64,000 nucleotides of DNA, from contig NC_053145.1 of NCBI RefSeq assembly GCF_016808335.1, positions 25,262,001-25,326,000 on the forward strand, in the 5' to 3' direction. The notes below the pieces were generated by a model, which was not told the DNA's origin, ran no database searches, and saw only the letters and a list, made by a program, of their open reading frames with translations. The stretch's first letter is position 1, and each line of letters starts with the position of its first letter. The translations under genes and the position numbers were made by a program. Of the stretch, positions 10,055 through 22,412 are shown piece after piece. Source of the stretch: Panicum virgatum. Its lineage: Eukaryota; Streptophyta; Magnoliopsida; Poales; Poaceae.

Positions 10055-13000
10055 TGTAACACCCGGTTTATAAAAGAACATAAACCGAGCAATCATATAC
10101 GTGCCAGGATCAAGTCACACGTATATACAACAGAATGAATAGTATATCATAGCACATATCACGTAAAAAGACATAATAAAGCGAATACGAATGTTATTTA
10201 TTACATTAATGACAAAATGTCTGATACAAGGGAAGCGAAGTACAAATACGATAAAAGAACTCTCCGAAGCTGAGCAGGGCGCCACAGGGACGTCGACTGG
10301 GAAACGAACACCTAGAAGTCCTCGTAGTCCTGGAAGCGCTGAGCAAACTCCCTCGTGTCGGCAGGAACTGAGCAGCAGTAGCATATCCAAGAGGAAAAAG
10401 TAGAGAAGAGGCAAGAGTGAGTACACAACTTGTACTCAACAAGTATAACACAAACTATGAGGCTCTAAGGTTGGCTGACTGACTGCATTAGCTTTTATGT
10501 CTTGGCAAAATTTTATTAAAGCTGTTTACTAAGAGTTGATGAATTACCATTAACCCAGTTACATAGTAATTAATCAGAATTAATCATGTCACTACTGAGA
10601 AACAAACCAAAACCAAGCCACCAAGGTAACCCCGAGAGGCACCTCCCTCGTCGGAAGGAGCTAACCCCACTAATCAAAAGGAGGATCTGGGCCGCTCATA
10701 ACCATGAGCACGGCTAGTATACCAGTTTTACACTCTGCAGAGGTTGCACATCTTTCCCCACAAGTCGTGAGCTACGCTAGAGGTTCATCACACTTCCTTA
10801 GGTGAGATGACTAGCGACTCACTACGAGGCCGTTACAAAGAATCTCGTTGGTAAGGCGTAACCGCGAGAGTTAGGTCAGCGATGATGGGGCCCACCTCAT
10901 GGGGGTACAAGCACAGGTACGCAAACCAAGCACAGACCAGCCGGAGGAGCAGGGACCATTGAAGCTTACTACTCTTGCCCCGCAGGTAAGTTACTCTAAA
11001 CCAAAAAGACCTAATTAGTAAGCCAAGTCTATCCCATTCTAGCCTTGTGGTAGCGCTGTTGTCCCAGGTTGTCGCTCTATGAACCGGTCCTTATGGAGAG
11101 TGGCCAACCAAGCACTAAGCACCGTGCTGGCCCCCTAAACCATGTTTCTACAAAAACCATCTTTTAACGTGACGTGAGCCACTCAAGCCACACAGAGTGC
11201 CACTCTCAGAATTAAGTTCAAGTAAACCATTAATCAAATTAATTAAAAAGGAACAGAGTGTGTTATAGTGCAGCAACCTAGCACAGCTAACTAAAATGCA
11301 ACCCAAAGGTATAAATAAAGGATATAAAGTGGCTAGGAAAGTTCTTATAGGCATACAATATTGAAATGCAGTATGAAATTATATTTAAAGTGATAGGTGG
11401 TGTTCATGTTATACTTGCCTTCCTCGTACTGCTCTGGCTGCTGCTCAAACTGCTCCGAAGACGGCTGCTCTGGGTACTAGTACTGGGGCTCCTCAGATGG
11501 ATCAATGTCCACTCACGAACACATGGCCAAAAACAAGGCACAACAATAAGCATACAAGCAAACACTAACAAAAAAACTAAGAAACAGTACATCAATACAT
11601 AAAAACAGCAAGAAAAACTAAGCTAAAACTATTCTACGTGTTACAACGATCGCGTGGATATAAAGAACGCCTAAAACGGAGCTAAAACGCATATTCTAGG
11701 CTAAAAACAAGGTTCAGGGGCTAAACTGCAAGAAATCTAAGGTTCCAGGGGCTTTTCTGCAAAAACCGAGGGCCTAAACGTAAATAACAGAAAGATCCGA
11801 GGTCTAACACGCAAAAACGTCAAGCCTGGACTGCGGGTCCTATTTTAAGGAAACTCAGGGGGCTACGCATTAAAAACAGGACTGAAATCTAATTATTTTT
11901 GAACTCAGGTGGACCGCGGGTTGATTTCAAGGAAGGTGGGGGTCTCTTATGCAAAAAGAGCAGGCCGAACCGGTACGTTTGGATCTCGGCCGCAGGATTA
12001 GGATCTGGCGGCTCAGATCTAAAGGATCCTAGATCTAATCGTAGCCGTAGACTCCGGATTGGACGGCGCAGGGGGTTTGGGCGCGCGGGCGGCAGCGGGA
12101 CACCGCCGGCGGCGAATCCCGCGGCGGGGGATCGCCGGCGGGTGGCGTTTCTGGGGTTTCCGGGCTCAGCTCGGCCTGGGATTTGGTCGTGGATGTTGTC
12201 CGCGGCTTGCGTAACACACTCATGCGCTCAGAGTAGCGGATTGGGGTTCGGGATGGCGTGTGTTGCGGCGGTGGCGGATGTACACGGCGGAGCATCGCCG
12301 GCGAATGGGGTTTTGGGGGTGCTGGGGCTTCGGATCCACAAAAACTAGCGCCAAAAGGTAGAACAGACCGGGGCATGGCTCACCGAGGGTGCGGGGCGGA
12401 CGGATTCGTAGCGTAGAGGGGTCGGCGCCGGGTTTGGCGGCGGCGTAGAGGCGGCGCTTGTCCGGAGCTCGAGGAGAAGGCGCTGCAGAGCTTGCTCCGG
12501 CCTTGGATCTCCTCAATAAGGCGCGGGGTCGTGCTGCGAACGAGAACCGAGGGTCAGTCGAACCGGAGAGCCACCGGCGGCGTGGAATCGGGGTGGCGTA
12601 GGGTTTACCGGCGGTGAGGTCGTGGGTGAAATCCGGCCGCTGCTCGGGTCGGGGTTGCGGTTGGAGACTTCGGGAAAGTCCCTGGCGTCGGGACAGAACC
12701 GCTACGGGGGCCTGGGCCGACGGCGGTTCGGCTGAGCAGCGCAGGCGCGGCGGGGCAGGGAGCTCTGCTCTCGCGGAGCGAGTGAAGGCGGCGGCTAGGG
12801 TTTGAGGGGCGGCGCGAGGGTGGATGGGGTGCAGGGGGGGCCGTGGGGAGCCAATTTAAGGGCCTGCGGGGATCTTGGGGAGGCGTGCCGTGGGGGACGC
12901 GGGCGAGATCTCCGGCGGGGGAAACGGGTTCCGTTGGCGCGCTGGAGAAGGAAAGGGGGTGGAGGGCGATGACAGGTGGGTCCGTCCGGTCAGTGGGAGC

Positions 13001-13507
13001 GCGGGCGACGCGTTTGCGGGATGAGCGGCTGGCTTGGGCTCGGGCGAGCGGACTGGGCCGGGGGGGGTGGCACTGTTGGCTGGGCCTGCTCGGGCTGGAC
13101 GAGGGAGAGGATGGGCCAGGCCGGACTGGCGCACTGGGCCAGGGAGGGAAAAGGGCCGGTGGGAGAGGGAGAGCGGGCTGGGCCCGGTTGCTGAGTTTTG
13201 GGCTGGGTTAGTTTGAGTTGGGTTTGGATTTTGGGTTCCTTTCCTTTTCCATTTCTTTTTCCTTTCCTCTCAACTTAAAACTATTTGAATTCAAATGAAT
13301 TTGATTTCAAACTCCTATACAAACAAACAAAACAAAACCATGCACCAGTATGAATGCAACAACAAAATTTAAACCTAGATAAATTTTAATCACTTGAGGA
13401 ACAAAAATTTTAGATTAAATGTAAGTCTAACACAATAAACCTTAGAAAATTAAATAAGGCCAATTAAATTTATTAATAAATGCTGAAATTTAAATTAGGG
13501 TGTTACA
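10055..13507 (-). repeat. Tekay-1 5' LTR
   Basis: Collinear with 1426-4876. In this copy the acceptor before the 90-bp mini-ORF exon has changed from TAG to TGG and the exon carries a TAG, while the 56-bp last exon (10312-10367) is still open to its normal stop. These are among the few visible differences between the two LTRs. Confidence 0.93.
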
Positions 13508-13512
13508 CCTTC
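13508..13512. repeat. Right target-site duplication of Tekay-1 (CCTTC)
   Basis: Exact copy of 1421-1425, directly after the LTR end TGTTACA. Confidence 0.92.
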
Positions 13513-13785
13513 TTACCTTAACGTTGATGCGTCGTTACAGAAATTAAGGGTTGCTTGTGAGTATGGTTTGACAAAAATGTAAAGTGCTGGAAGTCAGATA
13601 AAATAAACCATACATAAATAGCCACCTAGTAGCTCCCGTAAATTCCCTATGACTTTACGTTCTATGCATAACCCTTAACGAAACCAACGTAGTTTTTAGA
13701 AATACCCTGTTGGTCAAATTTTATATGGAAATCAATTTTTAAGGTTCCAACACCTCTGGTGTACGCTTGCAGCTCTGATACCAAC
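13513..13785 (-). mobile_element. L2 interior, 5' part, non-coding
   Basis: Sequence between Tekay-1 and the L2 5' LTR, including its primer site. No coding motif is seen. Confidence 0.75.
13772..13783 (-). other. Primer binding site, tRNA-iMet (L2)
   Basis: TGGTATCAGAGC on the minus strand, 2 bp after the LTR end ...CTGCCACA. The same primer as the Tekay elements, compatible with mobilisation by one of them. Confidence 0.88.
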
Positions 13786-14156
13786 TGTGGCAGAACCACC
13801 TGAATTATCCCGGCTCAAGTGTGTTGGCCATCACCATAAAGGCAACACCAACACAAACGCACTTCAAACGGAACAATTCTTGGTCTGTCGGGTAACGTCC
13901 CGATACAACCACCGGTTCTCGGATCGAACAAGCATAACCCACACGAAGGCGAGTCCAGAGATATTACAACCACATATTTCACACCACAAGCACAGTAGTT
14001 ATTACAAACCAGTTCAAAGCATTGTTATAGAACCAAACGTAGTAAAATAGTTATACAAGCCATAACTTTAAGTTCAGAGTTTGATAAGCAGCGGAAAGAG
14101 AATACGACGGCTACAACACGTCACAAAAAGTATACCAAGATAGCACAAGAAAGGTA

Positions 14157-14266
14157 TCACTCGTCAGGGTCATTGCCGGCCGAAGACGGATCCCATTCTA
14201 CGGACCAGCCAGGAGGCAAAGAGTAGGGCCAAGACAGACTAGCGACCTGGTCCTCAAAACTCATAC
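14157..14266 (-). other. L2 LTR mini-ORF, last exon (110 bp)
   Basis: Preceded by CCTTTTTCAG, it opens with MSFEDQVASLSWP-like residues and closes at TGA. It differs from the solo-LTR copy (37682-37791) by one visible residue (Tyr for Cys) and has the same length and stop. Confidence 0.5.
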
Positions 14267-15224
14267 CTGAAAAAGGTTTCAACAGCAAGGCTGAGTATTC
14301 TAATACTCTGCAAGACTTAACCATCAACGGATATACGTAGCCCACCTAACTAGACTATGCAGGGTTCTGTGAGGTTCTGGTTTTCCTTTTGCTGAAAAGC
14401 AATAAAGAGTAGGTCCTTACTTTCAAATTTTAGCTTCCAAGATTCTAGTTGATTAACCATTCTATGTAAGCAACTACTATTCAACCATGGTAGAACTTTA
14501 AGCAAACATCAAAATTGATCATAATAATGTTGCTTTTATTACTCTGTGTGGCAAAGAGATCAAGCAGTCCCAAACTGTGAGAAGCGGATGATTCGAATCG
14601 AATTTGCTAACCTGGCCAGGCAGACTTAACACACACGTTTGGAACACCGTCGGGTCGTTCCCAAACAACCGTTTGCCTTTCTTTCCAGCTTGTGGATAGG
14701 AACACTCCCCCCGACTACAGGGCACCAACTTCCTACCTGCACCCGTGGTGTTGGTCAACATAAACATAATTAAAAAACTATCTCTAAGAGAGAGTGTCAG
14801 TATATCCACTCCTCGGTCCGATCAGTTACTAGGCTTACCGCGTACCATATTTACGGCATGTGGCTAGTACGTTCAAAAACTTAACCAGCACTACCACACA
14901 CCGTGACCTTAGCAAGTTCATCAACACAGACGGGGTCTCACACAAGGTCATGATATCGAACACGACCCCGTTCGTCGTCCTTATATTGATAGAAAAAAGT
15001 AAGCAAGCAATTCCTATAGATCTCGTGAGTGACAGGCAATCACTCGACTTTTACCGGTCCTATAAGCTTAGCAATTATTCGAACTCAGGTCTAGTATTTA
15101 GTACATAGGTTCCAAGGATCATGCATCTAGGGTTTCAATTCAAATCCTAAGAACTGTAAATGCACAAGTAAGTAATAACGATAAATGGTAATAATTTGAA
15201 ATATGGGTTATGTCCGGGGCTTGC

Positions 15225-15377
15225 CTTCTCGGTAGTTGCTAGCTAGGTTAGCCTTGGGCTCTAACGGACTTTAGTCCGGGTCTTCAGTTAGTACAGCGGC
15301 GTGCACTTGGGCTTCATGATCACCTCCTTCGGACTCCGGGATCAGCTCGTACGTCCCGTCCGCTAGAACAGTCGTAT
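15225..15377 (-). other. L2 LTR mini-ORF, symmetric 153-bp exon
   Basis: Bounded by the acceptor ACATATAG and the donor AAG|GCAAGC, the same 153-bp length as in the solo LTR. The acidic frame is interrupted here by one TAA where the solo copy has CAA. Confidence 0.45.
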
Positions 15378-16408
15378 CTATATGTGATGCAAGAACAGTA
15401 TTACCATAACCACATACATTTCACGATAAAGTTGTAGTCTACAAATAGCAACACAACTTAGTATATGGGCAATCATTTATAGAGTAGATAACTAACATTT
15501 CTAACTACACAAGGCATCATGATCAACAGCACAAAAGAAGCTCACTAACTTTATGAACAAGTTGTAGTGGTTCCTATAGCATGCAAGTCATGGTTTGCTA
15601 ATAATTAAACAACTCAGTACACATTCATTAGTAAAATCAGAAAAAAAATTAAATCAAACAGAAGGTAAACATAGTAATCTATCCTGCAAATTTCGTACCA
15701 AAATATGCAGCCATTTAATCAAAACAATTCATTTATTCAGACAACACCTAGAACAAGATTGAATTCTTCAGAACAAACTACAATACTTATGGAGCTCAAA
15801 ATTTTTCAGAGCGGACTTCATATCATTATGAACACCACATAAATTTTTTAGAATTTATATAGGCATAAAAGTGAATTAATAAATTAGACAAAAAATAAAC
15901 CACATAGGGTAAAACTAATTAATACAGAAAGTTCTATAAATATTCTGGATCCTAACTTTTACATACACGAACAATCTACTAACTGAGTGTTCTACAGAAA
16001 TTATCATAATTTTCTATGTAGGGGAACTATTTATCACAATTAAAATTCACTTACTAAGCATTAAATCATAGCTATAGCTACACATGAGAACTGACAACGA
16101 AATTTTTATAGTAACCCTAGCATCACATGATTACTCTATCCTAAAAATTTCACAGCAAAAAATTGCTTCAAACATCAGTTATAGAAAAGATAATAACAAC
16201 TAGCATTTAAGCCCTAGTAACACAAATCTATTTTTACAGCAAAAACTCTCAACTAACACCCCACATATTATGATTCTACTGCATAGAGCTACTCTCAAGG
16301 ATTCCAAAACATCTAGGTTTGCATTTTTTTATTTTTCTACGAATTTCTATGGAATTTCAAAGTTTGCAACTAAAATAACAAAAAGGTCCCTATTATCACT
16401 ATTCACTT

Positions 16409-16717
16409 GAGTCCTGCTGCCCCGGGTCTGACAGACGTCATCTCTTGCAAAGAAATGGTTCTTGAGGATGGCGTAGCCTTGTCGTTCACGATCATCCGCA
16501 AGTCGAGGTACGGGGCATCTTCAGCATCAATCTCTATGACCTCGGCTTGCGGTTCGTCTTGCATCTCTTCATATTGTTCTTCTTCCTCGTAGTCCATCAT
16601 GCTTGGTGGAGTCGTAGGTTCGGGTGTGTACGAGCTTGAGCCACCCCGAGAATGGGATGAACTTCCACCCGTCATCTTCTTGAGTGCGCTGGAGACCTTC
16701 CATCCTAAGCCTTTCAT
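16409..16717 (-). pseudogene. ATHILA ORF1-like N-terminal fragment
   Basis: An open frame from ATG at 16717. It has a Ser-rich start (KKMTGGSSSHSRGGSSS), an acidic segment (DYEEEEQYEEMQDE) and DAPYLDLR, which resembles the N-terminus of the plant-transposon/ATHILA ORF1 family in grasses. The remainder is cut off at about 16409 and the frame runs into L2 LTR sequence. The family assignment is from memory of the motif pattern and is tentative. Confidence 0.45.
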
Positions 16718-17515
16718 GATGGAACAAAAACACGTGCAACTTGAAACGGGTTATGTTAGTGAAACTGAAATGAATGTTCTTACCCATGAGTTGCTCCTTC
16801 TTTCTTGCAGCAAAGAAATGAGAGAGAGAGGTCTCTTGAAATCAAATCTTGAGCAGAAATCCAATGAAAACCTGAGAGATAAGTTTGAGAGAGTTTGAGA
16901 GGGAGTGAGTGAATGAGAGTTGAGTGTGAGAGCTCAACACCCACCTCTCGGCCTCTATTAAAGTGCAGCAGCCCGGGCACAATGGCTAGAAGATGGCCAC
17001 AACGGCTAGTAGCTGTTGGAGACAGTTGACAGAGGAAAGCTGACAGGTGGGGTCGGCCAACCCTAGGGTTTGGCCGGCCCCCCTGTGGGGCCCCTGGCTG
17101 ACATCCTGGGCCCAGGTGTCCCCCAACGGCTCTATGTTTTGAAAACATGGGTGCCCTGCCAAACTTTGTCTCAAAAGATGTTCAAAATTATTTTTTAAAG
17201 GATTTTCATGCATGGAAATATTTTTGGATTTTTGTGAAAAACAGAAAAAGTGTTAGAAAAGTTTCTAGCATGCATGAGTGTTTTGAAAACTCAAATATGC
17301 AGTGGGAAAAATCAAAAAAGTCAAGAAAAGTAAAATGGTGAAAAGTAAATATGAGATATGTATCGATTTACCTTCGGCAAGGGCTCGTCCTTTTGAGTCT
17401 GACGAGCGGGACTTTTCTCCTACTTTCGTTACCATTGTTTGGTTCGTCCTGGAGAATTGGATGAAGAAGAACTTGCGACCTTACGCCACATCTTTTTGGC
17501 ACATCTTCTCTTGGA
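16718..17515 (-). other. Spacer with promoter-like segment in element A
   Basis: Between the protease and the ORF1-like frame. On the minus strand an AT-rich part is followed by a GGCCGGCC-rich part like that in this element's LTR, then an A/T box (CTTTAATAGAGG near 16960) and a CT-rich leader. This could drive the downstream ORF, but no proof is visible. Pol would normally lie here and is absent. Confidence 0.45.
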
Positions 17516-18280
17516 TCAGGTGGTCGTAGGTCTCGGTGGTGGGGATTCTGGTGCCCAAAGTGCCTGCGCTTCATCACCCTGCTGATTCAGGATGCACTGC
17601 TCTTCTCTTTGTTTGAACCTGATGATCATATTTTCCTTTCCAACACGGAAGCAGATTTCTCCTCTCCCTACGTCGATCTTTGCTTTGGAGTCCCTTAGGA
17701 ATGGTCGCCCAAGAATGAGCTCGATTCCGAGGTCACCTTCTATATCCATAACCACAAAGTCTGCAAGGACGAAGGAGTCTCGCATGTGGACCAAGACGTT
17801 CTTGGCTATCCCTTTGGGATATCGGATTGTAGAGTCTACGAGCTGCACACACATATATGTTCGAGAGAGAGCAGGGTATAAGAGTTTCTTGTATATTACC
17901 ATGGGCATGATGTTGACAATGGCCCCCAGGTCGCAGAGCGTGTGCTCATAGTACTGATCGAAGATTGAGCAGCTAATCATGGGGACCCCTAGATCTTCTT
18001 GAATTGCTGCTACCAGGCCATCCCAAGTGTCATTCTTTGGGGGGTTGTACCTGCCTGCATGGTTAGTGCGGGGAGTCTGTCGGGGAAGGTTGCCCCACCC
18101 GGTAGACACCATATTTGCAGTTTCAACAGGAGATTCGGGTTGCCCTAGAATCTTCCCGGACTCAGAAACAGGAACAGCAGCAGTGATTTGTGCCAATTGT
18201 GTTTCTATCATTTTGTTGAAACTTAGTTGGTTTTTAAGTGCAAAAGAAAGAGTTTCAACTTTAGCATTTATACTTTCCAA
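17516..18280 (-). pseudogene. pol: Athila-type aspartic protease region (element A)
   Basis: A 254-residue open frame. It starts in a gag C-terminal helix (NKMIETQLAQI) and reaches the protease active site CDLGAIVNIMP at about residues 116-126 (DLG in place of DTG, usual for Athila). The second motif ILGRPFLRD is near residue 190. The frame ends without RT. Confidence 0.82.
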
Positions 18281-19481
18281 AATTTTATCATTGGCAGCAA
18301 GCTTTTTGTTTAAAGATTCATTGATTTTAACTTGGCCAAACTAGATCTCTCAAGGAAGGTTGGTTCGAATTGAAATTCGAATTGAAATTTGAGTTGAAAG
18401 TATTACCTCCTCCTTGGAATGGTGGGCGTGCTTGACCCCACCCCTGGCCTCCTTATGGACGGAACCTGGTGTTGTTGTTATTGATGTAGGCTGCGTCTTC
18501 TTGGGATTCGGGGCAGTCATTCCCCGAGTGTCCACTGTCATCACAAACCTCGCACGTTAAGTACGAGTTCATGGCATGGACGGGAACATGCATCTGTGGC
18601 CGGTTCCCTTCATCAAGTTTCTTCAGTAGGAGGTCCAGCTTGGCGGCAAGCATGTCTGTCTCCTTGAGAGTATGCATTCTGCCCTTGGTTCTGGGCTGGG
18701 AATGCTCCTCATTCCAGCCCTAGTTGGAGACCATCTTTTCAATCAAGGCCGTAGCCTTGGCAATTGTCAGGTCCGGATAGGCTCCTGCAGCAGCAACACC
18801 AAGATGGGCTCTGGATGTTGTCGTTAGCCCATTGTAGAAACTTTGGAGCATGAGCCACTCGTCCATCCCACGATGAGGACAGGCGAGCATGTATTCTTAA
18901 AGTCTCTCCCAAGCTTCTGGGATGGATACCATCCCCGTCTACTGGAAACTTGAAATTCTTCCACGCAGGGCATTTGTTTTGCCCAACGGGAAGAATTTGG
19001 CGAGGAACGCCATGGAACATTTGTCGCACATGCTGACGGCTTCCTTGTTCTGATAAAACCACTGTTTCGCCTTCCCTAAGAGGGAGAAGGGAAACAGGCG
19101 GAGCCTGATGGCGTCAGCCGTACCGCCCCATATGGTTGCGGTCTTACATAATTCCAGAAAGTTCTGGACATGGGCGTTGGCATCCTCATTTGGCTTGCCA
19201 CAGAATGGGCTAGCCTGCACCATGTTTATGAGGCTGGACTTCAGCTCAAAGTTCATGCCCCCAACATCAATGTTGGGTCCAGTTGCCACATTGGTAGCTG
19301 AGGGGACGGAGAAGTCGCGGAAAGTCTTCTCAGCCATGGGTTTGGTGATTGTTGATGGTGCTTGAGAAGCTGTCTTGCTTGTCGACTGCGAGAGCGGAGG
19401 AGGGACGACGCGAGGTCGGACCCTTCTCACGAGCTTCTCGGGGATTTTAACGAAGTTTGTCGGCAAGAAGAAACCAGACAT
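18281..19481 (-). pseudogene. gag: Athila-type gag (element A)
   Basis: The N-terminal part (18939-19481) holds the capsid core NAHVQNFLELC...LGKAKQWFY. The frame then continues through stops at which the lost residue is typically Gln (TAG or TAA for CAG/CAA), with IPEAWERL and FYNGL recognisable. A zinc knuckle CEVCDDSGHSGNDC (CX2CX4HX4C) lies at 18513-18554, followed by an Asn/Phe/Ser-rich repeat (SNFNSNFNSN). Confidence 0.8.
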
Positions 19482-19895
19482 ACACTACCCTATTTTCATC
19501 CAATTAGGAGAAAACAAAAAGATAAACACTTTAGCCTGTATAAGCAGTAGCTACCTCTTACTCACATTGCCATGTTTATGTGCTTGGTAAAATGTTTACA
19601 CCTAGTAAGGGAGCCCCAATCCCCGTTCAAAGTAAGGGGCAAAAGCTACAATTTTGCCCATATTTTCATACGGACGATCTTGACCCAAGGCAGGACGCCA
19701 ATGGATGACCGATTTCGCTAGTAACAACCACAGAAACAAGGGCCTCCAAGTCAGAGTTAGAGCACTTACTTGGTACCCATCCCTCGTGGCGGATCGGCTC
19801 CGCAGCCACATCCTTGTCCTTGCTTGACTTCTTGGGTGCCATTTGGAAATTGTTGACATTTCTTAGCGCAATCACTAGGAACGGGGGTGTCCCTA

Positions 19896-19907
19896 GCAAC
19901 GGCGCCA
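19896..19907 (-). other. Primer binding site, tRNA-Asp (element A)
   Basis: TGGCGCCGTTGC on the minus strand, about 9 bp after the LTR end ...CCAACA. This is the usual Athila/Tat primer. Confidence 0.85.
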
Positions 19908-19916
19908 GAAATGCCG

Positions 19917-21389
19917 TGTTGGTATGTCTTAATGTTTACAGAAAGATCCACAAGTGCACGGATATACCATTTTAGCATTTCACCCAGAAGTATTCAGGGT
20001 ATCATTATTTATATTATCCCAAGGGATGGCGAGGTTGTGTAAAGATATTTACTATTTCCATAACCATGACTTTATGAAATAAGGTGCAGACTACTGATTA
20101 TGCAGGGGTAGGTGATAAACAAAGGATAATCAGGGGTAATGTGACACACACAGAACAGCCAACTCTCATGAATAAGGAATAAACAAGCATACCTAAGGTT
20201 AGTGGGAGCATAGGCACAGATCCTAGTATACTATTCTCTTTAGCAGGTAAGTTATGTTAGCCCACATGCTTAGAACTGTAGGTGCTGTGAAATTAGGGAC
20301 ATCTGGGAGAATGACCCACACTGGAGAACATCTAGTCCCGTTTCATCTTTGCATGAACTCCTATACGATACCCAAACATCGGGGAGTACGCTAACCGAGA
20401 AGCAGCTTCCCAACGGACCGACAGGGCTGTCACCACCTGCGGTCTACCCCAGTCAAACCGTGGAGCACTGTCATATCCGAGGGATCCCATATACCCGGGC
20501 ACCATGCCCGCATATGAGGTCACTACCCTAGCACCCCCGGGTCCCCCACCCTTCGGATGGATAGGTAAGATGCTAAGGCAAGCCAGAAAGCACAACGAAC
20601 CGATATCCTTACCCAGATCATTTGGTCTAAGCAAGCAAGTAGTATAACTTGAAAAAGCATAGATCAAGGCTAAGCATGCTAAGAACATAGCAAGATAACC
20701 AAGAACGAACTCAAAATGAATAGCATAATGAAAGTCGGAATACAAAGCCGTACCAGAGGCCGAGGATTGCTCGCCGACCCTGAGGACGACTCGATTCGCT
20801 AAGGAAATGAAGTACTAACCTAGCTCCACTACCCTAAGGAGTACAAGTCACAAGAGAGTGTGAGAGAGAGGTCTTCTAGTGGTGTGTCTGGAGTGTGTGG
20901 AGGGAGGCCCCTTATATAGCTTGGATAGGTCAGTTCCCGCCAAAACTATACATGGAAACACTGAGAACCGCCTTCAGGAGGATCAGCGCCACCTTCCCGC
21001 CAAAGTGCACTTGGATGGTAGCCAGGGCAGGTTCGGCTGAACCAAGGGTTCGGCCGGCCCCACCTTGGCGCCCCTGGCCACCGTCTTTCTTCGTGTGGCT
21101 GCCTGGTGGGTCTTGATGTTGGTACGTCGGTGCCGGGGTCTAGTTGGTCGGTTTGGTCTGTCAGGTGGGCCTCTTTTGCATGTGTTACGCAAGACGCGAT
21201 CTTTTGTGACTTTGTCTGCGTGTTCTTCGTGTTTTCTTCTTATTCCGGACTTGTGCTCCTGAAAACATAGATCTTTGAAAACAACTATGGATCTAGGTTA
21301 GTGATACAAATATGCGAGTAAGAGGTATGGTTTTCCTTCTTTTATCAGTATAGTTGACGGTCATATTTCGCACTTAATGACCGTCAACA
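19917..21389 (-). repeat. 5' LTR of element A (1.47 kb)
   Basis: It begins TGTTGACGGTCATT and ends CCAACA on the minus strand, with a TATA box CTATATAAG at 20911-20919 and a GGCCGGCC-rich U3. It is distantly similar to the LTR at 22413-23895 around the 3' end (CCACAAG.GCA...TTTCACC). Confidence 0.82.
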
Positions 21390-21399
21390 GCCAGATAGA

Positions 21400-22412
21400 T
21401 GTTGGCAGTCGATAACGATGGTTCTCACCACCAACGCTCTGCCTGATTTCATGAAATGTAGGCCCTAACCATGCCATAACTATTATTACTAATGAGTTCC
21501 ACAAGTTTTTGTGTTTATTTGACCTCAGGGACAACATATCCAAATTTGACCCAAAACGGACGCTGTTTGAACCGGAAGGCCCGAATCTGGCCGACCGGCA
21601 TACTTTCGGTGGAATCTTGGCACGAGACTTTACCAAAGTCACATAGAGGCAGAATCCAAGCCATCCCAATGGGCTAAATCAAGAAATGCACAACTTGGAC
21701 CCGGAAGGCTTGGACCCATATCCAAAAGAGATGCCAACTTGGGCCATGGTCAAGTATGCACATACACCCTATCCAGGATTGATCCATGGCCAGAGAGGAG
21801 CGTGTCGGTGCAACGGAGGACCGAGAGGCCACTAAAGGCAGGCCGCCCGGCCCCAAGGAGGCCGCCCGGCCCAAGACAAAGTCGGTTGATCAAACCGCCT
21901 GAAGAACCAACACCTGGAGGAGATCAGGACCATCCCACGGAAAGGCATTCCACATGGAGGCAGGGCCAGGACGGCAGGCCTAGGCCAGGCTGCCAGGCCC
22001 CACTCCACAGCCTCTAGTGTCCAGCCTTTGCGTGAAGATCAAGCACCGCCTCCTCTGCTACGTACAACTGGCACTACCTGAAATAACCGTCAAGAACCGA
22101 CCTTGGCACACTATAAATAGGACCCCCTCACCTCACTTGTAACACACACCTTGGGAGGTTGAGTGCCTCACAATTCAGTTTCATCCTTAGTAAAATAGGG
22201 AGAGTGTGAGGTGAGAGCTTTGGCGGAAGCCTGGCTAAAGGGGGCGGAGTCGAGTTCTCTCGACCTTACCCCATCTTGTATCCATCTTGGGGGGAATCTT
22301 ATGATCGAGTAAGTTTTCCTCGCTTATCTTTAGTTCCTCACTAGTTTACATTTTACTTAAGTTACTTGCTTAGTTACTCTCTTTGATCTGTGGGATCCCT
22401 TGTCTGCGTGGG
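21400..22412 (+). repeat. Athila-like LTR (B-left), truncated, plus orientation
   Basis: It starts TGTTGGCAGTC and is the inverted match of 22914-23895, including a TATAAATA box at 22112-22119. It stops where the opposite-strand LTR begins, lacking the last 500 or so bases of a full LTR. Confidence 0.8.

Larger units (their letters stand above)
1426..13507 (-). mobile_element. Tekay-1: complete Tekay/Del-type chromovirus
   Basis: The element runs from TG at 1426 to CA at 13507, is 12,082 bp long and is flanked by perfect CCTTC duplications. In minus-strand order it has a 5' LTR (10055-13507), a tRNA-iMet primer site (10040-10051), a leader, gag with an intron, protease, RT, RNase H, integrase, chromodomain, polypurine tract and 3' LTR (1426-4876). 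Domain order protease-RT-RNase H-integrase is the Ty3/gypsy order. The C-terminal chromodomain and 3.45-kb LTRs point to the Tekay/Del clade. The LTRs are very similar by eye, so the insertion is fairly young. The frame is intact except for four TAG stops, so this copy is probably not autonomous now. It is nested in the interior of L2. Confidence 0.93.
13786..16408 (-). repeat. L2 5' LTR, truncated
   Basis: Collinear (inverted) with about 35540-38162 of the solo LTR, with homology visible up to about 16408 (CACTATTCA..TGAGTC). The LTR's own 5' third is missing, replaced by the Athila-like element. The missing piece is not found elsewhere in the window, so this is a deletion or rearrangement boundary rather than a clean insertion. 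Confidence 0.85.
16409..21389 (-). mobile_element. Athila-like element A, non-autonomous and truncated
   Basis: Minus-strand order is LTR (19917-21389), tRNA-Asp primer site, gag, protease, then a spacer and an ATHILA-ORF1-like fragment. RT, RNase H and integrase are missing. The 3' end is lost at the junction with the L2 LTR near 16409. Gag character (NAHVQNFLELC), the DLGA protease and the tRNA-Asp primer fit the Athila lineage. Confidence 0.8.
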
